A stretch of 38,796 nucleotides of DNA from Streptosporangiaceae bacterium (GTDB lineage Bacteria; Actinomycetota; Actinomycetes; Streptosporangiales; Streptosporangiaceae), in contig JAFARZ010000041.1 of NCBI GenBank assembly GCA_019245115.1, forward strand, positions 1 through 38,796, in the 5' to 3' direction. Below, piece by piece: positions 24,090 through 32,321 of the stretch. The position numbers and the translations under genes were made by a program. Every line of letters begins with the position of its first letter. The first letter of the stretch is position 1. The notes beneath the pieces were generated by a model that was not told the DNA's origin, searched no databases, and saw only the letters and a list, made by a program, of their open reading frames with translations.

Positions 24090-25091
24090 TCAGCGCTCGT
24101 CCTGATCACCGGTCCGGGCATTGAGCCGGGCAAGGTACGCGTTATACGCCGCCAGGTGCTCCTCATCGTCGACGCTCTCTGCCGCTCCGATGCGCGCTCG
24201 CGCGACGGGCGCCTGCTGCACCCGGGTGGCGAAGTTGGCCCGGCGAGCGGACTCGAGCCAGCCCAGCCCCCCGTCGGCCTGCCGTGCCCGGCTCCACGCG
24301 AAGAACACCGTCAGCATCAGCGCGAACATCAGGCCGGCGCCGCCGACCCACATGATCGCTCCTCCGATGTGCACGTCGTCGACCGGGCTCGGCGCCCAGG
24401 CGGGCCTGCCGGCGGCCGTCGACGGGAACGGATTGCCACCCTCCGAGCCCAGGACGAGCCCGGTGAACGCGTCGACCGGCATGGCCAGGAACAGCAGGAA
24501 CAGCCTGGTCGGGTACGAGACCCGCCAGCGGATCGGTTCCCTTCCGACCAGCGGCAGGAAGTACAGGTAACCGGCGACCAGGTAGAGAACGTGTTCGGCC
24601 TCATGCACCGCGTCGTTCGTGATGGCCAGGTTCATGAAGCTGGTCAGGTGCGTTCCCACGATCGTGCCTACGTACAGCACCACGCCGAAGGCCGGGAACG
24701 TCAGCCCCGACACCACCCGCGACCGCATCGCCCGTTTGGCCCAGGTATGCACCGGGTTCCGGCTGGCGTGCAAGAGCAGCGTGCCCGGCTGCCCCACCAC
24801 CAGCAGCGGCGGCGCCACCATGAGCAGCAGCAGATGCTGGATCATGTGATCCCAGAACAGCACGTCGTCGTAGCTGCCGATGCCGCTCTCGGTCGCCAGC
24901 ACGATGACGACCAGCCCGCCACCGAACAGCGCCGTTCGCCACCACGGCCACGGCCGCACCGGATGCCGCCGCCAGACCCGGTAGACACCCCACAGGTACA
25001 GGACAGCCGCGACCACCACGAATGTCGTGACAATGGGCGCGAACTGCCATCTGGCGAAAACCTGAGCCAGGCTGATGGGGGGTAGTCCCAT
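24090..25091 (-). CDS. ctaG: CtaG-type cytochrome c oxidase assembly membrane protein
   Basis: 333 residues from ATG 25091. About seven transmembrane helices; family pattern DVLFWDHMIQHLLLLMVAPP, LLVVGQPGTLLL, then VHEAEHVLYLVAGYLYFLPL and WVGGAGLMFALMLTVFFAWS. Conserved histidines (DH, QH, HEAEH) could bind copper. It belongs to the caa3-type CtaG family linked to copper delivery to the oxidase CuB centre. A charged C-terminal tail of about 75 residues (ARIGAAESVDDEEHLAAYNA) is cytoplasmic. No other oxidase gene is nearby. Confidence 0.9.
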   Translation of the reverse strand: MGLPPISLAQVFARWQFAPIVTTFVVVAAVLYLWGVYRVWRRHPVRPWPWWRTALFGGGLVVIVLATESGIGSYDDVLFWDHMIQHLLLLMVAPPLLVVGQPGTLLLHASRNPVHTWAKRAMRSRVVSGLTFPAFGVVLYVGTIVGTHLTSFMNLAITNDAVHEAEHVLYLVAGYLYFLPLVGREPIRWRVSYPTRLFLLFLAMPVDAFTGLVLGSEGGNPFPSTAAGRPAWAPSPVDDVHIGGAIMWVGGAGLMFALMLTVFFAWSRARQADGGLGWLESARRANFATRVQQAPVARARIGAAESVDDEEHLAAYNAYLARLNARTGDQDER

Positions 25092-25390
25092 GCCGCAAAG
25101 ACTACTCCCTGTCGTAGATCACAGACACTTCCATTGGAACGGCTGTGGTGCTTCCTCCAGCACCTCCAACCACGCCGACAGTAGCCATCGCGTAACAATC
25201 GGGAAAATATGCACCATAGCGTGCTTATGAGTGGACGCGGGACGCTGCGTCTTAGTAAGTTCTTTTGCGCCACCGGGTGAGCTATCGCCCGTGGTTGGGG
25301 CTCTCGGTACTGAACCTTGTCGTGTCACTGGCGTTGCGGGCTGGTGCGCTGTTCCCTGCTGGGCACATCACATTCGAGGGAGATGCTCGC
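25092..25390. promoter_or_regulatory. Intergenic region upstream of ctaG and secreted protein
   Basis: 299 bases between divergent genes. It should hold both promoters; 25110-25220 is somewhat A+T-rich. No clear dyad seen. Confidence 0.35.
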
Positions 25391-26101
25391 ATGTCACTAA
25401 AGCTCAAGCCCCTGGCCGCGCTCGCGATTGCGGGCGCTGCGGTTAGCGCTGTCGCACTTGCTGGACCCGCCGCGCATGCGGCCACACAGAGATGCGGAGA
25501 TTACTGCGTCACGATGGCCGCGCGGAGCCTCGGGCCCAACGAGGAGATCGCGGTGTCTGGCACCGGAGGCGTGCTGATGGAGCCCGGGTTCAACCCCAAG
25601 GAGGACTTCATCGGCCTGCCGGTGGGCACTGTCGCCCAGCTGGCCCAGGCGGGTAAGATCCCGAGTTCGCTGGCGGCCACCTACGGCCAGGAGGTCGTGT
25701 ACGAGCTGGCCTACGCGCCCGCGGGCGCGCTGACCGGCAATTGCCTGGGCATTTCCTCGCCGGCCGCCGGAGCGGCCGTCAAGCTCCAGGATTGCGGAGC
25801 GCCCACCATTGGCAACCAGCCCACCCCGGCATGGGAGGCCCAGAAGGGCACGTTGTGGATCGGTGTCTACCGTGACCACAGCGGGAACTTCGAGCCGTTC
25901 GTGAACGTGGCGGCGAGCGCTCACGCGGCGGTGGTGCTTACGGCCAAGGCCGCGGGCGGCCCGGTGACGATCAACTACATGTCCATCGCGTCCGGTTCTG
26001 TCGCGTCCAGCCAGATGTGGGAGAGCCTGATCGGGGTCTTCGGTCAGGCGCAGCCGTGGCCGACCCCGGAGGGCACCGAGCCGCTCTACCCGGGCCGCTA
26101 G
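25391..26101 (+). CDS. Secreted protein of unknown function
   Basis: 236 residues from ATG 25391 with GAGGGAG upstream; the longer open frame from 25265 has no reason to be used. Residues 1-31 are a signal peptide (KLKPLAALAIAGAAVSAVAL, cleavage after AHA). The mature part has two close cysteines (QRCGDYCVTM) and two later ones (GNCLGISS, LQDCGAP), the latter in a setting slightly like a ricin-type beta-trefoil (NCLGI, KLQDCG). Family not recognised. Confidence 0.7.
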   Translation: MSLKLKPLAALAIAGAAVSAVALAGPAAHAATQRCGDYCVTMAARSLGPNEEIAVSGTGGVLMEPGFNPKEDFIGLPVGTVAQLAQAGKIPSSLAATYGQEVVYELAYAPAGALTGNCLGISSPAAGAAVKLQDCGAPTIGNQPTPAWEAQKGTLWIGVYRDHSGNFEPFVNVAASAHAAVVLTAKAAGGPVTINYMSIASGSVASSQMWESLIGVFGQAQPWPTPEGTEPLYPGR

Positions 26102-26105
26102 CTAG

Positions 26106-26195
26106 CGGAGGGCGTGGGATTCGAACCCACGAGCAAGGTCACCCCTGCTAGCAGTTTTCAAGACTGCCGCCATCGGCCACTAGGCGAGCCCTCCT
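26106..26195 (-). tRNA. tRNA-Ser (TGA)
   Basis: The minus strand folds with acceptor GGAGGGC/GCCCTCC, D-arm CCTAGTGGCC, anticodon arm GGCAGTCTTGAAAACTGCT (anticodon TGA), a long variable arm and T-arm CGTGGGTTCGAATCCCACG. Discriminator G; CCA is not encoded. The reading frame of the upstream ParA gene enters it. Confidence 0.95.
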
Positions 26196-27695
26196 CGTCC
26201 GGGGATCCGCGTAGCGGATTCCCGGACGAGAACCAGAGTACGGCAACGGTAATGCCGGCTGGGAGACTATCCGTCGCGGCCAGGCGAACCCGTCACCGAC
26301 GATCGCGGCTAGCTCCAGGTACGCCTCGGCGGTGGCGGTGGCGAGCAGTTCGAGTTCCACCTCCGCGCCTTCTTCCAGGTGCGAGTCGTACGGGATCCGG
26401 GTCACCGCACGGCACCGCGCCGCGAAGTGCTGTTCGAGCCGGTCCAGGTCTACCGTGCTCTTGCTCTTGGGCCGGATGGCCGACAAGACGACAACACCGT
26501 TGCGTACCAGGTCGCCGTACTCGTGCGCGTCCAGCCAGTCCAGCGTCGCGCTCGCACTGCGCGCCCCATCCACCGAAGGCGAGCTGACCAGCACGATCTG
26601 ATCGGCCAGCCGCAGCACGCCCGCCATCGCCGAATGCAACAGGCCGGTTCCGCAGTCGGTGATGCAGATCGAATAAAAGTGCTCGAGGACGCGGGCCGCG
26701 TCACAGTAGTCCTCGGAGTTGAACGCTGTCGATACGGCGGGGTCGCGGTCGGACGCGAGCACCTCGAGCCGGCTCGACGCCTGCGAGGTGAACGCGCGGA
26801 CGTCGGCGTAGCGGTGGACCTGGGACCGCTCGTTCAGCAGGTCGCGGACCGTTGCCGCGGTCTCCAGCCGTACCTTGTCCGACAGCGTGCCGCGATCCGG
26901 GTTCGCGTCGACCGCGATGACCCGGTCACCGCGGAATGTCGCGAGCGTCGCCCCCAGCCCCACTACCGTGGTGGTCTTGCCCACACCGCCCTTGAGGCTG
27001 AGTACGGCGACGCGGTGGTGGCCGCCCGCGACCGGCGTCTTCACCCGGTTTACCAGGTCGCGACGGCGCATGTCGGCGGCGGACTCGCCGATCCGCAACA
27101 GCCCGCCCGTGGCCCGGTAAACGACGTGCCGCCAGCCCGAGCCGGGCACGGGCCGCGTGCCGTGCAGCAAGAACTCCACGGTCAGGCTGTCCGAGGTCTG
27201 GAACCCGGGCTCCCGCTCCAGCCCCAGCCCCGGCTGCGGCTCCGGCCCCGGCCGGGGGCCGGCTGGCGGTGCTGAATTGGCCTGGGCCTCCGGCCACGGC
27301 GCCAGCGGAGGAGGCGGCGCAGCCCGCGGATGGGGCCACGCGCTGTATCTCGGTTCACTCCCGTATCCGGCCGCGTATCCATGGTCAACCGGGTAACCCG
27401 CATCCCGCGGCAGCGGGGCATACCCGGGCCCGTACGGATACTCGTACTCCCTGGATTCCGGCACGGGCGGCGCGCCCGCCGCAGGGCCCGGATCCGCTAC
27501 CTGGGCCGCGCGGCGCTCGAGATGCGGGAACGACATGAATCCCGTCGGATGAACCGAGGAGAACGGGTTCATGCCGCCGGGCGCGGCCACGTAGTCCGAG
27601 CCTGAGTAGTCCGGTGTCATGCGGTCGCCGACCGTCTCGTCCGGCAGGCAGGTTTCGCCCGGCGCGACGGCGTCGGGGTCTTGGTCATTGATCAT
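26148..27695 (-). CDS. EspI-like ParA/MinD ATPase with proline-rich N-terminus
   Basis: 515 residues from ATG 27695. Residues 1-170 are disordered and rich in Pro, Gly, Tyr and Ala (YPYGPGYAPLPRDAGYPVDH). A ParA/MinD fold follows: deviant Walker A KGGVGKTTT (225-233) with signature lysine, AVDANPDRGTLSDKV, then ITDCGTGLLHSAMAGVL and VLVSSPSVDGARSASATLDW. This layout matches EspI-like ATPases tied to type VII secretion or chromosome/septum positioning, but no ESX genes are near. Homology should end near GFAWPRR; the frame then continues through the hairpin and the first 45 bases of tRNA-Ser to a TAG at 26148, so the native stop seems lost. Confidence 0.88.
   Translation of the reverse strand: MINDQDPDAVAPGETCLPDETVGDRMTPDYSGSDYVAAPGGMNPFSSVHPTGFMSFPHLERRAAQVADPGPAAGAPPVPESREYEYPYGPGYAPLPRDAGYPVDHGYAAGYGSEPRYSAWPHPRAAPPPPLAPWPEAQANSAPPAGPRPGPEPQPGLGLEREPGFQTSDSLTVEFLLHGTRPVPGSGWRHVVYRATGGLLRIGESAADMRRRDLVNRVKTPVAGGHHRVAVLSLKGGVGKTTTVVGLGATLATFRGDRVIAVDANPDRGTLSDKVRLETAATVRDLLNERSQVHRYADVRAFTSQASSRLEVLASDRDPAVSTAFNSEDYCDAARVLEHFYSICITDCGTGLLHSAMAGVLRLADQIVLVSSPSVDGARSASATLDWLDAHEYGDLVRNGVVVLSAIRPKSKSTVDLDRLEQHFAARCRAVTRIPYDSHLEEGAEVELELLATATAEAYLELAAIVGDGFAWPRRIVSQPALPLPYSGSRPGIRYADPRTRRARLVADGGSLENC
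26196..26230 (-). terminator. Hairpin between parA and tRNA-Ser
   Basis: Arms 26197-26211 and 26215-26229 pair over 15 positions with one mismatch, loop GTA. Directly 5' of the tRNA on the minus strand and near the expected end of the ParA homology; it may terminate parA or act in tRNA processing. Confidence 0.5.
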
Positions 27696-27824
27696 GAAGG
27701 TCAGTCCCTCTGAACCCGATCCGGCTGTATACGTGAAAGCCTAAACGGAGCACCGGCCAAATATCCATACCTAGAGCTACCAATCGATCTCACTTCGTAG
27801 TCACCATAGGGAGCTGCAGACCCA

Positions 27825-28811
27825 ATGCACGCCATTGTCATCACCGAACCGGGCGGTCCGGAAGTCCTGAGCTGGCAGGAGGTGCCCGACCCGGAACCCG
27901 GTCCGGACGACGTCCTGATCGAGATCGCGGCGACGGCCGTGAACCGGGCCGATCTGTCCCAGCGCCAGGGCTTCTATCCGCCGCCGCCCGGCGCACCGCC
28001 GTACCCCGGCCTGGAGTGCTCCGGCACGGTGGTCGCGACCGGCACGAACGTCACCCAGCACAGACCCGGCGATGTGGTGTGCGCCCTGCTGTCGGGCGGC
28101 GGCTACGCCGAAAGGGTCGCGGTCCCCCAGGGCCAGGTTCTTCCGGTCCCGGAGAACGTCTCGCTTACCCACGCCGCCGCGCTGCCCGAGGTCATCTGCA
28201 CGGTGTACTCGAACGTCTTCCAGATCGCCCACCTGGGCAAGGGCGAACTCTTCCTCGTCCACGGGGGCAGCAGCGGAATCGGCACGATGGCGATCCAGCT
28301 CGGCAAGGCGGTGGGCGCCCGGGTGGCGTGTACCGCGGGATCGGCCGAGAAGCTGGCCAGGTGCCGCGAGCTTGGCGCCGACATCACCATTGACTACAAG
28401 ACCGAGGACTTCGTCACAGCCGTTCGCGAGGCGGGTGGCGCCGACGTGATCCTGGACATCATGGGCGCGAGCTACCTGGGACGCAATGTCGAGGCCCTTG
28501 CCGTCAACGGCCGCCTGTCCATCATCGGCCTGCAGGGCGGCGCCAGGGCCGAGCTCGACCTGCGCACGATGCACTCCAAGCGCGCGCTCCTGTCCGCGAC
28601 CACGCTGCGCGCCAGGCCTGCCGCTGAGAAGGCGGCCATAGTTCAGGCGGTCCACGACAATGTATGGCCGCTCATCGCCGCGGGCCAGGTCAAGCCCGTG
28701 ATCGACGCTGAGCTTCCGATGCGGGAGGCGGCCCAGGCCCACCGGCGGTTGGCGGCGAGCGACCATGTCGGCAAGATCCTCCTGCTGGCGCCAAATAGGC
28801 TAGGGGGATGA
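27825..28811 (+). CDS. NAD(P)H-quinone oxidoreductase, PIG3-like zinc-free MDR
   Basis: 328 residues from ATG 27825. Medium-chain dehydrogenase/reductase without structural zinc. N-terminal GroES-like domain (VLIEIAATAVNRADLSQRQG, YPPPPGAPPYPGLECSGTV) of the PIG3/TIGR02824 type, then the nucleotide-binding motif HGGSSGIGTMAIQLGKAVGA and DVILDIMGASYLGRNVEALA, NGRLSIIGLQGG. Predicted to reduce quinones with NADPH in the cytoplasm. Its stop overlaps the bpa start (ATGA); this pairing of a quinone reductase with bpa is, from memory, common in actinobacteria. Confidence 0.92.
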   Translation: MHAIVITEPGGPEVLSWQEVPDPEPGPDDVLIEIAATAVNRADLSQRQGFYPPPPGAPPYPGLECSGTVVATGTNVTQHRPGDVVCALLSGGGYAERVAVPQGQVLPVPENVSLTHAAALPEVICTVYSNVFQIAHLGKGELFLVHGGSSGIGTMAIQLGKAVGARVACTAGSAEKLARCRELGADITIDYKTEDFVTAVREAGGADVILDIMGASYLGRNVEALAVNGRLSIIGLQGGARAELDLRTMHSKRALLSATTLRARPAAEKAAIVQAVHDNVWPLIAAGQVKPVIDAELPMREAAQAHRRLAASDHVGKILLLAPNRLGG

Positions 28812-29356
28812 GCGAGAACAGCAATGGCATGAACAGCGGATCGCAGGAGCACCCGCAGGTCCTTGTGCTCGGCCCCGACGGCATGGCGGTGGCCGACGAG
28901 GAATCCGGGGAAGGCGCCGGGGGCGAGCGTTCGGTTGCCGAGATGGTCGAACAGCCCGCGAAGGTCATGCGTATCGGCAGCATGATCAGGCAGCTGCTCG
29001 AGGAGGTCAGGGCGGCCCCGCTGGACGAGAAGAGCCGGGCCAGGTTGAAGGAGATCCACACCAGCTCGATCAAGGAGCTGGAGGACGGTCTTGCGCCTGA
29101 ATTGGTCGAGGAGCTGGAGCGGCTGTCGCTGCCATTCACCGAGAATGAACTGCCGAGTGAAGCCGAGTTGCGGATCGCCCAGGCGCAGCTGGTCGGCTGG
29201 CTGGAAGGGCTCTTCCACGGCATCCAGACGATGTTGTTCGCGCAGCAGATGGCCGCCCGGGCCCAGCTCGAGCAGATGCGCCGCGCGCTGCCGCCAGGCA
29301 TGGTCCCCCCGGAGGCTCAGCAGCAGACACGTCCCGGCTCGGGCCCCTACCTCTGA
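28808..29356 (+). CDS. bpa: Bacterial proteasome activator Bpa/PafE
   Basis: 182 residues. ATP-independent ring-forming activator that opens the 20S proteasome gate in actinobacteria. Family features: VAEMVEQPAKVMRIGSMIRQ, LLEEVRAAPLDEKSRARLKE, LPSEAELRIAQAQLVGWLEG and LFHGIQTMLFAQQMAARAQL. The C-terminus ends GPYL; the known mycobacterial protein ends GQYL, the motif that docks into proteasome pockets, so activity is plausible with a Q-to-P change. The N-terminal 40 residues are disordered and acidic. Four-base overlap with the upstream quinone reductase gene. Confidence 0.93.
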   Translation: MSENSNGMNSGSQEHPQVLVLGPDGMAVADEESGEGAGGERSVAEMVEQPAKVMRIGSMIRQLLEEVRAAPLDEKSRARLKEIHTSSIKELEDGLAPELVEELERLSLPFTENELPSEAELRIAQAQLVGWLEGLFHGIQTMLFAQQMAARAQLEQMRRALPPGMVPPEAQQQTRPGSGPYL

Positions 29357-30271
29357 TTAAACCCGTCCGAAACGAAGCCGTCCCAGCCACGCCGCCGCTT
29401 CGGCGAATTCAGCGTCAGACGTCCCGGGACGGACCTGTGTCCGTCCCCCGTCGCAGCGTGCGTAGCTGCCGAGGAAGCGCACGTCGGCACATACCCGGCG
29501 GAGTCCCATCAACGCTTCGCCCACTCGCGCGTCATCGACGTGACCTTCGCAATCGACGTAGAAGTAGTACTGGCCCAGCCGGTCACCGGTCGGACGGGAC
29601 TGGATCGTGGTCAGGTTTATGCCACGGACCGCGAACTCGGTCAGGATCTCCAGCAGCGCGCCTGGGCGATCGTCGGCCAGGAACGCGGCCAGCGAGGTCC
29701 GGTCCGTTCCGGTGGGCGCGGGCAGTGGGCCGGTTGGCGCCACGACCACGAACCGGGTGACCGCGTTGGGACGGTCGTGTACCTCGCTGGCCAGGATCTC
29801 GAGCCCGTACCGGTCCGCGGCGAACGCCCCGGCCAGGGCGGCGTCGAGCTGACCGTCCCCCACCTGGCGAGCGGCCTCGGCGTTGGAGGCGGCCGGGATC
29901 CATTCGCCGTCCGGGAGGTTGGCGGCCAGCCAGCCGCGGCATTGCGGCATAGCCTGCGGATGCCCGCCCACCGTCTTGATGTCGCTGAGTGCGGCACCTG
30001 GGCGGACCAGCAGGGCGAACGCGACCGGGATCTGCAGCTCGGCGGCTATTGCCAGGTCGCCGCCGCCGGTGGCGAGTTCGTCCACGGTTGCGGTGACGAT
30101 TCCCTCGACCGAGCTCTCGATCGCTACGACGGCCCGGTCCGCGGCACCCTCCCGGACCGCGGTGAGCGCTGACTGGATCGTCGGGCAGGCCAGCGCGTCG
30201 GCATCGGCATCGACGGCCCGCAACGCGGCCTCGGTGAACGTCCCCTCAGGACCCAGGTAGGCATAGCGCAT
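29357..30271 (-). CDS. pheA: Prephenate dehydratase
   Basis: 304 residues from ATG 30271. Converts prephenate to phenylpyruvate in phenylalanine synthesis. MRYAYLGPEGTFTEAALRAV at the N-terminus, IESSVEG (51-57), and the catalytic TRF motif (172-174, NAVTRFVVV) mark the PDT domain. Residues of about 193-280 are an ACT regulatory domain (LAAFLADDRPGALLEILTEF, GINLTTIQSRPTGDRLGQYY) for phenylalanine feedback. No chorismate mutase domain is fused, as usual in actinobacteria. Confidence 0.96.
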   Translation of the reverse strand: MRYAYLGPEGTFTEAALRAVDADADALACPTIQSALTAVREGAADRAVVAIESSVEGIVTATVDELATGGGDLAIAAELQIPVAFALLVRPGAALSDIKTVGGHPQAMPQCRGWLAANLPDGEWIPAASNAEAARQVGDGQLDAALAGAFAADRYGLEILASEVHDRPNAVTRFVVVAPTGPLPAPTGTDRTSLAAFLADDRPGALLEILTEFAVRGINLTTIQSRPTGDRLGQYYFYVDCEGHVDDARVGEALMGLRRVCADVRFLGSYARCDGGRTQVRPGTSDAEFAEAAAWLGRLRFGRV

Positions 30272-30280
30272 ACAACATTT

Positions 30281-30799
30281 TTACCCCCGGGGGGACGACC
30301 CCCCCGGTGACCCCCCCGCGAGCAGGGGGCTGCCCGCCCCCTGCAACCCCGGGCCCGGGATCCGGGAAACCGCCGGACCCCGGGACAAGCCGGTGTTCTC
30401 CGTGGCCGGCAGTCCTTGCCCCAGCCGGGCAGACCGGACCGCCTGCTCCTCCTCGGGGGAGAGCGGCTGCGTCGGACTGCCTTGCTTTACGATCTTCGCG
30501 TAGGTGCGGGTCTCCGACCGGCCGTTGATCGAGCTGAGCACGACGCCGTCTCCAATCGCGTTGAGCAACGCGACCGAGAAGGATAGCTGGCCGGACATCT
30601 CGCTCAGTGCGTCATAGCGAACTACCGCGAGGTCACGCAGCGCCAGCGGGTCAACCGTCCCGCGCGACCCGGCGCTGCCCTCGATCAGCGCCGTGCACTC
30701 CTTCACCGCCCTGGTGGCCCGCCGATGCGCGATCACCCCCATCAGGACGCCGATCGCTCCCACGAACGGCCCGATCACTGCCAACGCTACCGGTGTCAC
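30281..30799 (-). CDS. DUF4446 family membrane protein
   Basis: 172 residues from GTG 30799. One N-terminal transmembrane helix (VALAVIGPFVGAIGVLMGVI), then the DUF4446 region LALRDLAVVRYDALSEMSGQ, LSFSVALLNAIGDGVVLSSI and GRSETRTYAKIV. Function unknown; the family is widespread in Gram-positive bacteria. The last 45 residues (GPAVSRIPGPGLQGAG, GGSPGGSSPRG) are encoded by G-tract hairpins and look non-native. Its first 149 bases overlap the end of the upstream glycosyltransferase frame, and pheA starts 9 bases after its stop. Confidence 0.85.
   Translation of the reverse strand: MTPVALAVIGPFVGAIGVLMGVIAHRRATRAVKECTALIEGSAGSRGTVDPLALRDLAVVRYDALSEMSGQLSFSVALLNAIGDGVVLSSINGRSETRTYAKIVKQGSPTQPLSPEEEQAVRSARLGQGLPATENTGLSRGPAVSRIPGPGLQGAGSPLLAGGSPGGSSPRG
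30287..30344. repeat. G-tract hairpins at the DUF4446 3' end
   Basis: Two adjacent stems: CCGGGGGG (30287-30294) with CCCCCCGG (30300-30307), and GCAGGGGGC (30322-30330) with GCCCCCTGC (30336-30344). They lie within the DUF4446 reading frame just before pheA. Confidence 0.65.
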
Positions 30800-32321
30800 T
30801 CAACGCACTATAGTCATCACGCAGGAGAATCACCACGAGCCACACGGTCACGCCGGCCAGTACTACCGGCGCCACACCGTTCCGGAACACCGGCTGAATC
30901 CAGTGGAGCCCGTGCGGCAGCGTCACGTCCGCTGTCCGGGCTGGCAGGTAAGCAAACCCAAGCGCGACGGTGCGCGCGAGCACCAGCCAGTCCACGTTCG
31001 ACGCCGGAACCAGCGCCAGCACAGCCCACCCCAGGGCGTCATACCACGGCAGCACATAGGGCCACGCGAACAGCCAGCCGAGGAAAAAGGCTAGCGGCAC
31101 ATACACCGGCGGATTCTCCCCGAGCACCTGCGGCAAGCCGCGGACCAGCAGGATGACGAGCAGCACCGCGAGAACGATCGCGCCGTACTTGACGATGTCG
31201 CTCGCGGTGCTGTAGCCGGCCGCGTGTTGTAGTCCGGCCCGGATCACCCGCCACGGCGACCCGATTGACACCATGTCGCTGGCCCGCGACGTGGTCTTGA
31301 GCATCGCGCTGCCGCCGATCGCCACCGCCGCGCCCGCGGTCACCACGAAGCCGACCGCCATCGAGGCCAGCAATGCCCCGAGCCGCTGCCGGTTCGCATG
31401 CAACTTGAGCCACAGGCCTATGACGAACGCGAGCCCGACCAGCGCGGCCGTCACCTTGATGCCGAAGCCGAGTCCCACCAGCACCCCAGCCAGCAGCGCG
31501 CGGACGGGCGTTGGCTCAGCCGGGCGCCCGGGCCCCGTCCACGGGCCGTACAGCAGCGCGACCGCGGCCACGCACAAGGCGATCTGCTGAACATCTACGT
31601 GCGCGCCGGCCACCAGCACCTGAAGCAGCAGCGGATTGGCCGCCCAGAGCAACGCCGCCCGCAGCTGGCGGTCCGCGCGGCCGCTCGTCATCCGGTGCAG
31701 CAGCAAGGCGGTGACGGCGAACGCCGCGAGGTTGAACAGATCCAGCACGAACACCGTCAGCCGGGCCGACGTTCGCCCCGCCAACGACGCGAGCGCCTGG
31801 ATCCCGCTGGCCAGCGGTCCGTACACCGACGGCTGTTTGAACCAGTCCTGGACCGCCCCAGCCACCGCGTCGCCGTGTGCGGCAAGCTGGGCCGGGGTGG
31901 TCAGGTAGGGATTGTGGCCGGTCACCACCATGCGCCCGTATGCCGCGTAGCTGAGCGGATCCGATGAGCCGAATGGCGGCAGCAAGGTCAGCACGACCGC
32001 TGCCGCCAGTCCGGCCAGCAGGATGGCTCTGGCCGGAACCAGCCAGCCCTCGTGGATCGCCCGCAGCGTCAGCGCAAGCCCGGCCGCCCCGGCAGCCAGG
32101 CCGAGCGCCGTCAATCCGATCGCGAGGTAAGGCGGCAAATGCAGGTCAAACGCCCACGGCGGCTGTCCGCCCCGCCCCGGCAGCACCGGCTCCATCACCG
32201 AGGCCCCGCTAGCCGCGACCACCACCGTGCACAAGACGCTGAGCCCAACGATCGCCAGCCCCACCGGCCCGCAGCGAGCGCCAGCAGGGCTCTTAACTGC
32301 CGAAACGCTATTTCCTCCCAC
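30651..32321 (-). CDS. Polytopic mannosyltransferase-like glycosyltransferase (MptB/GT87-like)
   Basis: 556 residues as open frame, start GTG 32321 (uncertain; internal GTG also possible). About 12 hydrophobic helices. The extracytoplasmic loop LLPPFGSSDPLSYAAYGRMV then TGHNPYLTTPAQLA carries the acidic residue and GHNPY pattern of polyprenol-phosphate-mannose-dependent transferases (MptB group). Likely adds mannose or another sugar to a cell-wall or membrane glycan on the outer face. Its start overlaps the GT2 gene end by 14 bases. Beyond the last helix the frame runs 49 codons into DUF4446. Confidence 0.85.
   Translation of the reverse strand: MGGNSVSAVKSPAGARCGPVGLAIVGLSVLCTVVVAASGASVMEPVLPGRGGQPPWAFDLHLPPYLAIGLTALGLAAGAAGLALTLRAIHEGWLVPARAILLAGLAAAVVLTLLPPFGSSDPLSYAAYGRMVVTGHNPYLTTPAQLAAHGDAVAGAVQDWFKQPSVYGPLASGIQALASLAGRTSARLTVFVLDLFNLAAFAVTALLLHRMTSGRADRQLRAALLWAANPLLLQVLVAGAHVDVQQIALCVAAVALLYGPWTGPGRPAEPTPVRALLAGVLVGLGFGIKVTAALVGLAFVIGLWLKLHANRQRLGALLASMAVGFVVTAGAAVAIGGSAMLKTTSRASDMVSIGSPWRVIRAGLQHAAGYSTASDIVKYGAIVLAVLLVILLVRGLPQVLGENPPVYVPLAFFLGWLFAWPYVLPWYDALGWAVLALVPASNVDWLVLARTVALGFAYLPARTADVTLPHGLHWIQPVFRNGVAPVVLAGVTVWLVVILLRDDYSALSDTGSVGSDRAVRGSDRRPDGGDRASAGHQGGEGVHGADRGQRRVARDG

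Noticed and set aside
17928..26195. Genomic island bounded by the two tRNA-Ser genes
   Set aside because: No integrase or direct repeat of the tRNA 3' ends was found, and genes between look like ordinary chromosomal ones.
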